Part shown: piece by piece, positions 32,322 to 42,104 of the stretch
Layout: each line of letters begins with the position of its first letter
How positions within the stretch are numbered: position 1 is the first letter of the stretch
Assembly (NCBI GenBank): GCA_013995675.1
Contig: VWRR01000008.1
Coordinates: forward strand, 372,001 to 436,000
Length of the DNA: 64,000 bases
Reading direction: 5' to 3'
From: Cyanidiococcus yangmingshanensis
Taxonomy: Eukaryota > Rhodophyta > Bangiophyceae > Cyanidiales > Cyanidiaceae
The notes under the pieces: generated by a model
Told to the model about the DNA's origin: nothing
The model's input: only the letters and a program-made list of their open reading frames with translations
Database searches by the model: none
Position numbers and translations under genes: made by a program

Positions 32322-33225
32322 TATGTGCTTTGCTCGCGAGCCCGTCGAGCATCTCTCCGCTGAGCTACTCGTATAGCCATGTTCATGCAGGGACAGTTAT
32401 GCGGCAGTTGAACGACGAATTACCGCGGACCATGCAGCAGGAGGGCGTTGTTGGCAGCACCAATGCTCCCGTAGCGTACTTTGAAAGTGAATCTGTTTCA
32501 AGATGGAAATCGTCACGGTGTACTTCATGATCGAAATGAACAAACAAAACGTTTGTTGATGCAAAAGCCCACATGTTTGGGCGAATATTGAGCCGACACC
32601 TGTATCCAGGGCTCTTTTCGAAAAACAGCTCGCCAGATGCGCGGCCTAAGCAGCTTTTCAGCGAACCGCCTGCATTCACGCTCTGACCGAGTTCACCTAC
32701 ATATAACGTGTCCAGTCAGGATATCATTATGAAACGCCGATGTTGGTGACGGATACCGGAGAAGAAAACTCCTCAAAACCTAAAATCATGGATATCTTTC
32801 CAGAGGGAGAGGTGCAAACTGGGAATGTTCAAAGTCTCGATTCGCTTGATCCGTCCTCTGTCTGTTTTCGCGCAGAACGAATACAGCGCTTTTGAGGTCG
32901 CTCTCTGTGCAACTGCGGCGACATTCTCAATACTTGATTTCTCCTGACATTCTGGCCTGCGAAAATCGAGCATCGTGCTCGTTTGACGGAGAGTTCGTCC
33001 GTTTTCACCCGAGGCTTCTTAAACTGAAGATGCAGAAACTTGCGTTAAGCCACGATCCAGACGATGCTGGATGATTCGTGGTCCGGCTCACCATGTGTAC
33101 GTGTGCACGTGAGCCGGGCGACTTGGTGCACTGCAACCCCACCAGCAAGTTCAAGTCCTGCGCTTTGTTTGGACCTCTCGTGGGTATGGAGAGAAAACTG
33201 CTCCCTTTGACGACCAAAGCGCACT
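32322..33225. other. convergent intergenic spacer with a hairpin
   Basis: About 0.9 kb between the UBA-like protein gene (plus) and the LYR gene (minus). Apart from the inverted repeat at 33083-33117 nothing was recognised. Confidence 0.45.
33083..33117. repeat. perfect 9-bp inverted repeat (hairpin)
   Basis: CCGGCTCAC at 33083-33091 is matched by its exact complement GTGAGCCGG at 33109-33117, with a 17-base loop made largely of GT/AC steps. It lies about 110 bases beyond the LYR gene's stop codon, so it could act at the RNA 3' end or be part of a small RNA. Confidence 0.5.
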
Positions 33226-33495
33226 TCAAAGCTGGATCGACCACTCTGGCGAGTTGTTTGGCTTGGTCAAGTCCTTCGGATTTCGAGTGCTTCGAAAAAT
33301 AGAGAGTCGCTCCAATTCGTATACGCCAAGCCGCAACTTTTCCGTGGCGTCCGCTGGCTTCAAATCACGATTCAAGCGGAATTCCTCTCTTATGGCTTCG
33401 TAGACAGCTCGTTTCCGAACGGAGGGATAGTGCTGGGCAGCGCGAAGCATCTGGCGGTATAGCCCCAGCACTGCCGAGCGCTCTACCGAGCTCAT
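33226..33495 (-). CDS. LYR-motif mitochondrial protein (ISD11/LYRM-like)
   Basis: LYR proteins are small helical adaptors in mitochondria that support Fe-S cluster assembly and respiratory complex building. The 89-residue product has the motif at the start, VLGLYRQMLRAAQHYPSVRK, followed by the family's AIREEFRLNRDLKPADATEK and the last helix LRLGVYELERLSIF. The size and the LYR...F spacing fit, and ISD11 is the closest type by eye, but other LYRM members are possible. ATG 33495 (MSSVERS) is used. The frame is open far upstream but without conserved sequence. No mitochondrial presequence is visible, as is usual for the family. Confidence 0.8.
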   Translation of the reverse strand: MSSVERSAVLGLYRQMLRAAQHYPSVRKRAVYEAIREEFRLNRDLKPADATEKLRLGVYELERLSIFRSTRNPKDLTKPNNSPEWSIQL

Positions 33496-34790
33496 TTTCT
33501 CGTTGACCAAAGAGTTGCTCTGCGACGTTTTCTCCAAGGATAGGGAAAACAACGACCGCCAACGTCGAGAGGGGACTCGTACCGCAGCACTCTGAGCATC
33601 GCACACCTTTGTGCGCTGGCATCCAAGCTGGTCACGGCGCCCTTGGAGGAGGCGAATGATACCCGTCTCGAGACGAGTTTTGCAGCGTCTCACGGGTATG
33701 CTCTCTGTGCTGACTTTCAAAGCAGCACTTTCCAGAATTGGATACGGAAGGCAGAACTTGGGGGCGTTTCGCTCGAGATCAAGAAATGGCCAGATACAAA
33801 GTGAAAATCTATTGCGACGCCTGGTTTGATCAAGTGCCAACCAGGAGCGGCTTTTCCTCCTGAAACTGAGTGCTTGCGCGTCCGATGGCACGAACGGCGA
33901 CGATGGCGTGCGGTCGACAAAGATTCCAACGTCCTGGAAACAAGATAAACGGACTCGGGGGGATACGAAAAGCGTGAGATAGCCACGCGACTGGCAGAGC
34001 AGTGAGGTACTCTGACGGGAGCTCGCTTTCAGAGGACCTCATATCTTTGTACTTGTCCAGGCTCGGCATGGAGTCCTTGACGTAACAGAGACCCTGAACT
34101 GAAAGCGCACACACGCATGGTGATTTCCGACTTTGATTTCCCACCAGCAGCAGACGATACCGTTTTTCAGGGTTTCGTGGATCGGCCCTAGCTTCGGAGC
34201 GTGTGCGGTATCGTTCGGTTGCGGAACGCTGCCGACGGGCACCCCCAGCGGTTGTTGGCAACGGCGCTTGGGTTTATCTGAAAAGTGGGGATTGTAACAA
34301 AGTGGCGCACATTTCCTTCCCTTTACCTGCGTACAGACCCGCCATAGCTGGTTAAGCTAGCGAGAGCTGGCTAGCTGACCGAATCCATAATAATTTCTTT
34401 CTATAGAGGCAGATCGTCGTATGCTCAACAGCTTCAAACGCAACTTTTGCTCGGAGCCGCACTTGTCCCGAAAACGAGACAACACCGCAGAGAGTACGCT
34501 ATCTCGGCACACGCACGCACTCATACACACGACACCGTCTTCACACCTTTCCCTGCCTCCAAAACTGCAGTATCGTTCCTCGATGAGAGAAAAACAACGC
34601 TCTTCCCTGATCGTCCTGCTATCGATCTGCTCGGGCGGTTCAAATACGACATGATTCCCCGAGCCGCAACAGCCGGCGTCCACGCAAAGCTTTCAGCAAA
34701 AGGCGAGCACTAGCCGCGCAACAAGCTCGATGATAATGCACGCCTGATCCTTTGCCTTCTGATTGCACCGTATGGGACTCCCGTCGACGT
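33496..34790. other. intergenic spacer, 1.3 kb
   Basis: Lies upstream of the LYR gene and beyond the end of the trefoil gene, both on the minus strand. A 143-codon minus frame at 33830-34261 lacks an ATG at its start and has no domain. ACAC-rich sequence occurs near 34505-34530. Confidence 0.4.
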
Positions 34791-36037
34791 CTAATGTATG
34801 ATGGCGTCTTGTACAATCATTCTTGAGCCACTGCCGGAAGTTACGATAACGCCAGCTCCGGGACTTGCCGCTGGAGATGCTACCGGCACCACCACCGTAC
34901 CACCGCCGGATCCGCCCGACGAGGAGCTCGTCGAGGAGGAGTCATAGCCACTGCTGCTGCTGCTGCTGCTGCTGCCGCTGACGATCACGGTACCGCCATG
35001 GCTGCTGCCGCTGCTTCCCCGATGACGAAGATGACTCCAGTTCAGTCTGGACCGGCTGTTGTCCAGAGTTCTGACTGTACGGATTGAATGGCTGCAGCTG
35101 TTGCTTCGGATAGTACTTCTTGTAGTAGTTCTTGTTGTAATTGAAGGGGCCGAAGACAGCGCTGGCAGTTCCAACCCGCAGGATAGGTGATCGACGGGAT
35201 CATGTAGTAGCACCATGGGATATCCTGAGTCTGGTACTTCTGCTGCAGGTACGGAGGAATCACCAGGGGATCGAAGCAGCAGTTGCGCTCGACGCACTGT
35301 TGCTCATTGATACCCGGGTAACCGCAGTTCTGACGCTGCCTATATGTCACGTTGCAAGTCATCACTGGCTGATAGCAGAAACCATACTGATTGCCAAAGA
35401 AGCTGACCTTCTGCTGCTTCTGAATGGACTGGCTGCTCGGGATAGAGTCCAAGTACGTCAGACTTGGATTCTGCTCCCAGCAACAGCCTTGAGCTTCACA
35501 GTCCAGCTGGCCCATATTGTTCCAGCCTGAGTAGCATGGCACCTTGTAGTCACCAACATTGCAGTCAACCTGCGGAAGTTGCTGCTGCGGCTGAGGCGTG
35601 TACCCAACCGGGGCATAGCACCAGGGCCCGACTTCTGTTGGAGGCAGTGGATTCCAGCAACCGCCCTGCTGCAGACACTCTGCCGCCGAGATCTGAGGAA
35701 AGCCGATGGCCTTGCGGTCTGCCGCGGAGATGTTACAGATTGCGGTCGGCTCGTAGGAGACACAGATACCATCGCCAGTGTAGTCGAAGCCCCAATTCGC
35801 CTGCGTTTGCCAGCAGCATTGGTACTCATAACACTTCTGTTGATCGTTACCCGCATCGCCACAGAGATAGATCGAACAGGTCGATCCGATATATGTCGAG
35901 TTCAGCGAGGACCACCTCTGCAACGACGACTCAGAAATTGTTGATGGTGCGGCTCGCGCTGAACCCACCGAAGCCAGCACGAGCAGCAACGCGAGCGTTG
36001 CCGCGGCGGCAGAAAGGAAAGAGAATAACTTACGCAT
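34791..36037 (-). CDS. secreted protein with several trefoil (P-type) domains and a Ser/Gly tail, two frame breaks
   Basis: ATG 36037 opens a classic signal peptide (MRKLFSFLSAAAATLALLLV). The mature part carries at least four Cys-rich P-type modules, with landmarks YEYQCCWQTQ, CLQQGGCWNPLPPTEVGPWC, CEAQGCCWEQ and CVERNCCFDPLV; each has the adjacent-Cys CCW/CCF or GCW core and a final W/F-C. After NCQRC the frame changes near 35150-35165 to a Tyr/Asn/Gln-rich stretch (NYNKNYYKKYYPKQQLQPFN). It changes again at the C4 run 35017-35020 to a Ser/Gly-rich tail ending at 34791. Both breaks are healed by dropping one base. Trefoil domains bind glycans or stabilise secreted proteins, so a cell-surface or extracellular role is likely. 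No enzyme domain is attached. Confidence 0.82.
34951..34974. repeat. (CTG)8 microsatellite
   Basis: Eight uninterrupted CTG units on the plus strand. Read as AGC on the minus strand they encode the poly-Ser run in the tail of the trefoil protein. In another frame the same bases would give poly-Gln. Confidence 0.85.
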
Positions 36038-38162
36038 TGACAGGAATATTCGTAGTCACTGTATATTCAGCGTCTTGATCGATGATATAACTTATGCTGA
36101 GAAGGAGAGACTTGAACGCGCGAACAAACACCCGCGTATTCGAGAGAGGTCTCCTGGTTTCGATTACGTAAAGTAAACGAGCGTATCAGCACAAATTACC
36201 AAACTAGATTTTGGTTCGGGGATAGGCTAGGCTCCTTGTGGTCTGAGAAAGTATAGACACACAAAAGTCTTGCCGTGAAAGGGTTTCGTCGCTCAAGAAT
36301 GAGTTACTTGATGATGACGACGATGAAACCGCAAAAGCACACGCAGCACCCACGCAGCAGAGAGATACGATGATCTATAAAAATAGATCTGAGAGACGAA
36401 GGCTTCTTCTTCGATAATGTTGCTCACAAGACCCGGCCGGCTACAGAGCGTTCGGGAATGAGCGACCAAAATCAAGCGCTTCGAGAGCGAATAATAACGA
36501 GATTCACGCGTGTAAACGACGAACGACCGTACAGCGTATACAAGAACACACGCTGAGGAGAATTTCACTGATGCACGTTTCACGAGAGAACACCTTGTTT
36601 CGCGCGCACACACTCGAGAGGATTCGATGTTCCGCACAGACTGCAGCGAAATATGAGATGCAGCTTATGAGAGAGCAGGGCGTGCACTCGACAACACACG
36701 CACACACTCACGCGATGTTCAACAACAACAACAATCACCGATTGCGCGTTACGTCCCCGAAGCAGATGACTCCATGCCATGCCTGCGGTGGACCTAGGGA
36801 CGGTACCGCCCGTTCCAAAACGTCTCGGGCGGAACCCGTGTCCGTCCAGTTTGGCCGTCCGTCGGTTCGATCCGCAGCGGCGGACCCGACCGCCGGCACG
36901 GGCCAAACGGCGCCAGCATCGCGATCGGCGCGCCAAAATAGACCGAGACCGCCTCGTCTACGAGCCACGTACCGATGGCGCAGCGGACACGTGTCGACGC
37001 GTTTGTGGCATTGGCCGATCGGCTCATGGCGGCTGGCGGATCGCGCGGCGTCGCCCGACGGGCGCAGTCGCCGCCACGGATCCGGTATGCGGCGGCGGTT
37101 TACGGGCGCGCGACGATCCTCCGTGTCCATGGGTCCGCCTCCGCGCGCCAAGTAACGGATTCCGTCGTTCGGGCGGCGGAAGCACCAGATCCACCTGAAC
37201 GAGATTGCACAGGACAACTCAGCTGGTGCTGGGATAATACAACGATGCGCTCGACTGACTCTCGTTTTAAACAGGGCACTGATGTGCGTCGGTCCGATAA
37301 TCCAACCGATGGACCGTGAGCACAATCGATTTATCGTTCAGAGCGCTTGATCAGATACCAGTGTCGTTGAAAAGGCGTTGGGCAAGATAAAGGGATATAT
37401 GCCGATTCTATGGCTTGGAGCTGCTCCCTCAAGAGTCTCGGGGGAAGGGCAACCAATACTGAGACGCGTTATGGGTATGGGATCCGAGTCTGGGCCTTAC
37501 GACCTGATATGAAAGAGTGAAGAGGCATTTCTACGTGCGTCTAGTGCGAGCGCTGGGTATTTGTCGGGATTCGGTCTCGGCCCAAGCACGCCCGGATGAC
37601 GTTTCGTCACGGGTCTGGCGACGATTCTAGGAAAAACGCACTAAAGTGTTGGGCCGAGTTATTTGAGAACGTCCGTAGCCGCGCTTTGAAAGGTCGGCTT
37701 CTCTTGCGCAGCGTTTACAGTCGCGAAACGTTGCCGGTTCATAGCGAACGCTGGTTGCGTGACGCGACTTTTCGATATGTCGCACAGAACGCGACCAACC
37801 GTGGTATCTCTGACATTTTCTGCTGGAGTTTATCTGCTTTCGGCGAACTCGCTTCTCTATAGTATCGGGCGATAACCTGCGATACCAATACCAGCTAGAC
37901 ACCAGGAATGAGAGGCGGGCTCAAACGTCGCCCAAGCAGAAGAAAGCACAAACCCGGATATTCGCCGTGAGAGCCATCCACTTTCGCGTTCGGCTCATTT
38001 GTAGCTTCATCTGGATACAATGCCGCGTCAAGAGGTTGGAAGCGTACCCGAATTTCTCTCTGTCAAGGTGCGTTTGATGGTACGACATACCTCGATACAG
38101 TTGATTCGCTTACGTTTGCTCATAAAGATGTTGTTGGCAGCACCTAACGTGGACTCAGGAAA
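36038..38162. other. long spacer, 2.1 kb, with a GC-rich island
   Basis: Between the divergent trefoil gene (minus) and the gene at 38163 (plus). The first 700 bases are relatively A+T-rich; a GC-rich island at about 36780-37200 follows. Past 37330 no gene is recognised. Confidence 0.45.
36770..37319 (+). CDS. GC-rich open region, possible unrecognised gene
   Basis: Long open frames run here on both strands because the DNA is GC- and CpG-rich. On the plus strand an Arg-rich frame (36779-37198) and one with an ATG at 36975 (RTRVDAFVALADRLMAAGGS; YAAAVYGRATILRVHGSASA) could join into a basic protein. No domain was recognised, and the island may instead be regulatory or non-coding. Confidence 0.2.
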
Positions 38163-39056
38163 ATGCTCCCTTTTTGGCTACTGTCATTCAAGTTCTTGGT
38201 GTGCATCAAAGGCAGAGCTACCTCATTCCATGAAAGATCGTGCCTTTCGAACGAGATGATAAATCGGCTCTGCGCCCTGCCTCACCAGACGGTCGATGGC
38301 GCGAGCAGCGCGCCGAAGCGGTTGCTCAGCTCGGAACGAATGCAGACACACTATTCAGGTGCTGAGCGCGGCTGGTACAGTCACCCAAAGGGCATTGAAG
38401 ACGTTCTCCTCGTAGAAACTGAATGGCACTTATTATCTAGATATCAGGAGAAATTAATGCCTCAAGATGAAGTGAAGAAGCGATCAACAAAGCGGCAGCG
38501 GGAGGTCGCAACTATGCAGACCGTCGCGGTGTCCGACTCGGCTGTTTCACGCGATGCGTCCGAGGACCTGGCGAAAGGGCTGGAACCTGAAGCCAGTAAC
38601 TCAGCTGCTTGGTCGAGCCCAACTTGCGTGAAAGTCGCGGATAAAGAATCGGCTTGGTCAGGCGAACAGGCCCAAGAGCCTGGATCGCACGGGCAACGCC
38701 TTTTCAAGAAAAGTAGACCGACGCTCTTCGAACCGGAACCACGGTATGAAGACTCGCTATCTGACGCACCAGAAAAATCGTTGGCCGATGGTTACTTCCG
38801 GGACCATTTGAATGAAAACATGCATAGAGATGCAAGTGATAGCCCTGCTCGAGCCGCTGACTCGGACGCTGAGATCGTTGAGCAGCGTACTCGCCACGAC
38901 ATCGAGGATGAGCCTGAGAAAAGTTCGTGCTCTGTCGATAGAGTCGCTGATGAACTGAATCAACAAGACTATATGAAGGTTAATCAGCTTCTGGGAGAGC
39001 TGCACAGAGATCGATTGTCTCGACGACGATGCGACTTGTCCGCGCCTCCACGATGA
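38163..39056 (+). CDS. hypothetical charged protein
   Basis: A 297-residue unbroken frame from ATG 38163. ATGs at 38256 and later could be the real start, because the first 30 residues are hydrophobic and unlike the rest. The middle is hydrophilic, rich in Ser, Glu, Asp and Lys, and probably disordered (about 100-250). The C-terminus has a compact helical segment (YMKVNQLLGELHRDRLSRRR) that may be a conserved binding motif. No domain is recognised. A nuclear location is plausible from KKRSTKRQR but not shown. Confidence 0.5.
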   Translation: MLPFWLLSFKFLVCIKGRATSFHERSCLSNEMINRLCALPHQTVDGASSAPKRLLSSERMQTHYSGAERGWYSHPKGIEDVLLVETEWHLLSRYQEKLMPQDEVKKRSTKRQREVATMQTVAVSDSAVSRDASEDLAKGLEPEASNSAAWSSPTCVKVADKESAWSGEQAQEPGSHGQRLFKKSRPTLFEPEPRYEDSLSDAPEKSLADGYFRDHLNENMHRDASDSPARAADSDAEIVEQRTRHDIEDEPEKSSCSVDRVADELNQQDYMKVNQLLGELHRDRLSRRRCDLSAPPR

Positions 39057-39463
39057 TCTCCGTCGAGTCTGTTTCTCAGCAACGCACTTGCGGGTAAGTG
39101 CCACCTTCAAAAAGATACAGGATCCGAGAGCATCGACAGTTGAGACAGCGGCGAAGCTGGCCCGCAGCAAGACATCTGCCAAAACCGGGACTGTGTGCGA
39201 GCCGCGGAACGCCGGTGTAGAAGCGTCGATGATCGCCCGAGGTGCTCCTCGGAATGCCTAAAGACCGATCGCTCAGGCAGTTCCGAGTCACGTGGTTCTT
39301 TATGTTTCCGTTGATAGGGTTGTTTCGGTTGCATATTGGTTATCGTGACCTGTCAGGGAGAGGCGCGTCCAATCAATTCAGGTCCGGTCCCCAGCGTGCC
39401 AATCGCGAGCTTGAATGCTCAGCCATCGCCCTTCAGCAACTTGTATCAGAGCTGTTGCCGCAC
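39057..39463. other. convergent intergenic spacer
   Basis: About 400 bases between the hypothetical gene (plus) and the methyltransferase gene (minus). Nothing recognised. Confidence 0.5.
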
Positions 39464-40870
39464 CTATGGCGCGCGAATATGCACGAGACCGGCGTGAATG
39501 AGCTTTCGAATTTGATCCAGGGGACACCCAGTGCTCTCCATCATTTCAAGTGTCCTTTTTCGCTTCGTAAGCGCCGCGGTTGACGCTGCGTCCGCAACAA
39601 CCTGCTGCGCGAAAAGGATCTGCTCTGGACTCAATGAAACCGGGAGATAGTCACGATCCAGAATGAGCTGGGAAGGCGTGCCGAAAGCACATTCGCTCCA
39701 TTCGGGAATACCATCCAGGACTTCTGTTTCGGTGAGATCCCTGTCAGGAAATGGATCTTTCGCAAGGAAAAATTCGAAATGAGTAACCCGCTCGGGATCC
39801 AGAAGCTCCACGAGTCGCCATCGATCGGTGTCACTGAGCTGCATCGCGCGCTGCATCAGCTTCTCGTCGTTCCCAAGTAAATGCCCCACGTCAAAGTTAC
39901 GTGGATTCGACCAACCTAAGAACCGTAATCCGCTTTTTTGAGCCAAAGCCATCACTGACGGAACGTCAAAGTCGTGTTCCAGTGGATGTACATACATGTC
40001 CGCAAAGGTCGCATCAGCGCGATTATCTTGGGCCCAACGCTCCTTTTCGCGTCTCTTTAGGCGATTCTCGTCGGGCAAAGCTGCGAAAAGCGCTCGACCG
40101 AGGGCAACACCTTCACGATAATCTCCAAGTGTGCCGGTAGCGTTCTGGAGCAGGGCAATCGCAGCCTGCATCCGACGTATCTCCCAGCGCCCCGCCTCTG
40201 CGTAAACGAAGATATGCAAAATACCGCCAGGTGCAAGTTTGTCTGCAAGCATTTGCAGAGCCTTCAGAGGATCCGGCGTATGATGGATCACCCCGACACA
40301 ATTAATGATATGGAACTGGCCGTCAATTTCCCCGTCGTCGAGATCGAATATCGACTTGCAGTGGAAGCGCACTCGATCAGCAGAGTCTTTCACAGAGCGC
40401 GCAAGTCGCTCTTGCGCTATCGTGAGAGCCCCTGGCGACAGATCAAAAGCCACAACCTCGGCTTGCGGGTTCAAGTGCACCAAATACTCCGTCCCACAAC
40501 CGGTTCCACAACCAGCATCTAGGATACGGATCTGCGTCGTCGCCGGAAGCCGTCCTTTCGCACAAAAAGCGTACGCAGTGGGATAGTGCCAGCGCCAGTT
40601 GTAGCCGGGTGGAGCGCCCTCAACAAGCGGCTCCGGCGGAAACGGATACGTGTTGTAGAGCTGTTGCACTGCTTCGATGGTTGCGTCAGATGCACGTCCA
40701 GTTTCCCGCTGCTCTATCATGGAGACATGCAAGGCGTTGCATGTTCGAACGACTTTTCTGGCCAGTTGCAGTTTCGAGTTCGCACCTCCATGTCGCTGAC
40801 ACAACACTCGCGCACTACTAAAGCCCTTTCCGACACTTGTCGAAGCAACAAAAGCTGCGCAATCACCCAT
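39464..40870 (-). CDS. SAM-dependent methyltransferase, cyanobacterial type, likely plastid
   Basis: The 468-residue product begins at ATG 40870 with a Ser/Arg-rich, Phe-containing leader of about 50 residues (FVASTSVGKGFSSARVLCQR) that fits a plastid transit peptide. The conserved part starts VQQLYNTYPFPPEPLVEG, a proline-rich entry motif seen in cyanobacterial methyltransferases. The class I SAM fold follows: motif I ILDAGCGTGCGTEYL, an acidic residue after VVAFDLS, and motif IV-like HIINCVGVIHHTPDP. The C-terminal ~200 residues include DMYVHPLEHDFDVPS and NPRNFDVGHLLGND and are probably a substrate domain. The substrate is unknown. The frame is unbroken. Confidence 0.82.
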   Translation of the reverse strand: MGDCAAFVASTSVGKGFSSARVLCQRHGGANSKLQLARKVVRTCNALHVSMIEQRETGRASDATIEAVQQLYNTYPFPPEPLVEGAPPGYNWRWHYPTAYAFCAKGRLPATTQIRILDAGCGTGCGTEYLVHLNPQAEVVAFDLSPGALTIAQERLARSVKDSADRVRFHCKSIFDLDDGEIDGQFHIINCVGVIHHTPDPLKALQMLADKLAPGGILHIFVYAEAGRWEIRRMQAAIALLQNATGTLGDYREGVALGRALFAALPDENRLKRREKERWAQDNRADATFADMYVHPLEHDFDVPSVMALAQKSGLRFLGWSNPRNFDVGHLLGNDEKLMQRAMQLSDTDRWRLVELLDPERVTHFEFFLAKDPFPDRDLTETEVLDGIPEWSECAFGTPSQLILDRDYLPVSLSPEQILFAQQVVADAASTAALTKRKRTLEMMESTGCPLDQIRKLIHAGLVHIRAP

Positions 40871-41804
40871 TCCCTACCAGTGGCCAGCGAAGCTTGTCGA
40901 GCACGCACAGCGCACAGAGCCAGGCGCCTCGACTCCTTCGCGTTTGGCACAACAGACCGTCCGCGGCCGTTCATCGCGCTCGACAATCGAAGCGGATCTC
41001 GTTCTCGCGTCTGGTCGGCTGCAGTGCGTTCGGAGCGTTCGCGGGTGCCCTCTCGGTCCGAGAGCCTGATATCGCGGCCAGTCTGGATACGATGCAACCA
41101 ACGAACTCATTTGAATAGGAGAGAATCCAAATCCAACCGCTTGATTCAACGAAAACGAGACTTGTCAGACGCACGAGAGTGTGGATCTACCTCAAATGCA
41201 TAGAGCATCAATCGAACGTGAGATATCCATCGAAAGGGGTGCATGGCTCTCCTGTTACCACGAATGTACGGGGACTCGGCGGCACTCGCATGCGTTGAAC
41301 GTCCAATACTGGGCTCCCTCGACTTTTCGTCACCAGGAGAGCGAATGAAGCAATCGCGCTCGTGCCGCTGCAGACACAGGAAACGCAACCCAATCGCTTG
41401 ACTGCTCACGCTCAGTTCTCAAGGACGTTTGCGCCTCTCACGCGAAGTATAGGATATCACTCGGGATCATCTGTCGATAAGCGCATCCGCTGTTGGTGTC
41501 GTGTCCAGCCCAAGATCCCAGCAGAGTCTCTTCGTCTCCAGTATGCAGATGCTCTGCTCTGACGCTCGTCCATGGACGCTTTACAAGCCGCGTCTGAAAC
41601 AAGGTCATGTTTTCGACCCAGAGGTGAGAGATACACCGACTCCATCCATGCTTGGCGCTGCAGGGCTCTCTTTATCACAGTATCTACCGCAAGGCCATCA
41701 TGCGCCGTCAACCTCTACGCTGTCTATTCAATAACCGAGACTGTCGAGGACGCTGTCTGAGGTTGTCTTGGAAAGCGTGTATTTCCAACACGAAGAACGA
41801 GTGC
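40871..41804. other. intergenic between divergent genes
   Basis: Upstream of the methyltransferase (minus) and of the CenH3-like candidate (plus). Open frames overlapping the methyltransferase start are judged shadows. Confidence 0.4.
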
Positions 41805-42092
41805 ATGCCCACAGGCAACAGATCCAAAAGAGCCGGTCGGAATCCAGTTGCCTTGCTGCAGCGCGGGCGTTTCCGCAAACAAACGATTCCATCGCTGCGT
41901 TTGTCGAAGGGCGCGCCGTACGAAGCTTGTACTGGCAGAACACCGGCGAAGTATGAATATCGAGCCTTTGTCGCACTGCAGCAGGCCGTCGAAGCATACA
42001 TACAACGTTTGATACGCTTGTGTTCGCAAACCGCGTCGGATTCTGACGGTTTGTGTCTAGGACTCGGAGACCAAGTTCGAACACAGGTTTAG
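41805..42092 (+). CDS. possible divergent histone H3 / CenH3-like histone fold, frame-disrupted
   Basis: From ATG 41805 the frame reads MPTGNRSKRAGRNPVALLQR, then GRFRKQT. Later it has AFVALQQAVEAYIQRL, which lines up with the H3 alpha-2 helix (ALQEASEAYLVGL in canonical H3). Between these, a second frame over the same bases reads DSIAAFVEGRAVRSL, which fits the H3 LPFQRLVREI helix better than the main frame does. A third frame after AYIQR gives LFDTLVFANRV, like the FEDTNLCAIHAKRV turn of H3. So a divergent H3-type protein interrupted by about three frame changes is possible. A centromeric variant would fit the divergence. This rests on short matches only, and the main frame may be non-coding. 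Confidence 0.35.
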   Translation: MPTGNRSKRAGRNPVALLQRGRFRKQTIPSLRLSKGAPYEACTGRTPAKYEYRAFVALQQAVEAYIQRLIRLCSQTASDSDGLCLGLGDQVRTQV

Positions 42093-42104
42093 GGCTCAGG
42101 CCGC

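Noticed and set aside
33083-33180. tRNA-like T-arm (AGTTCAAGTCCTG) next to the hairpin
   Set aside because: No matching acceptor stem upstream and one stem mismatch; does not fold into a tRNA.
40586-41203. 205-codon plus-strand frame
   Set aside because: Antisense to the start and upstream region of the methyltransferase, Arg/Ser-rich and without a domain.
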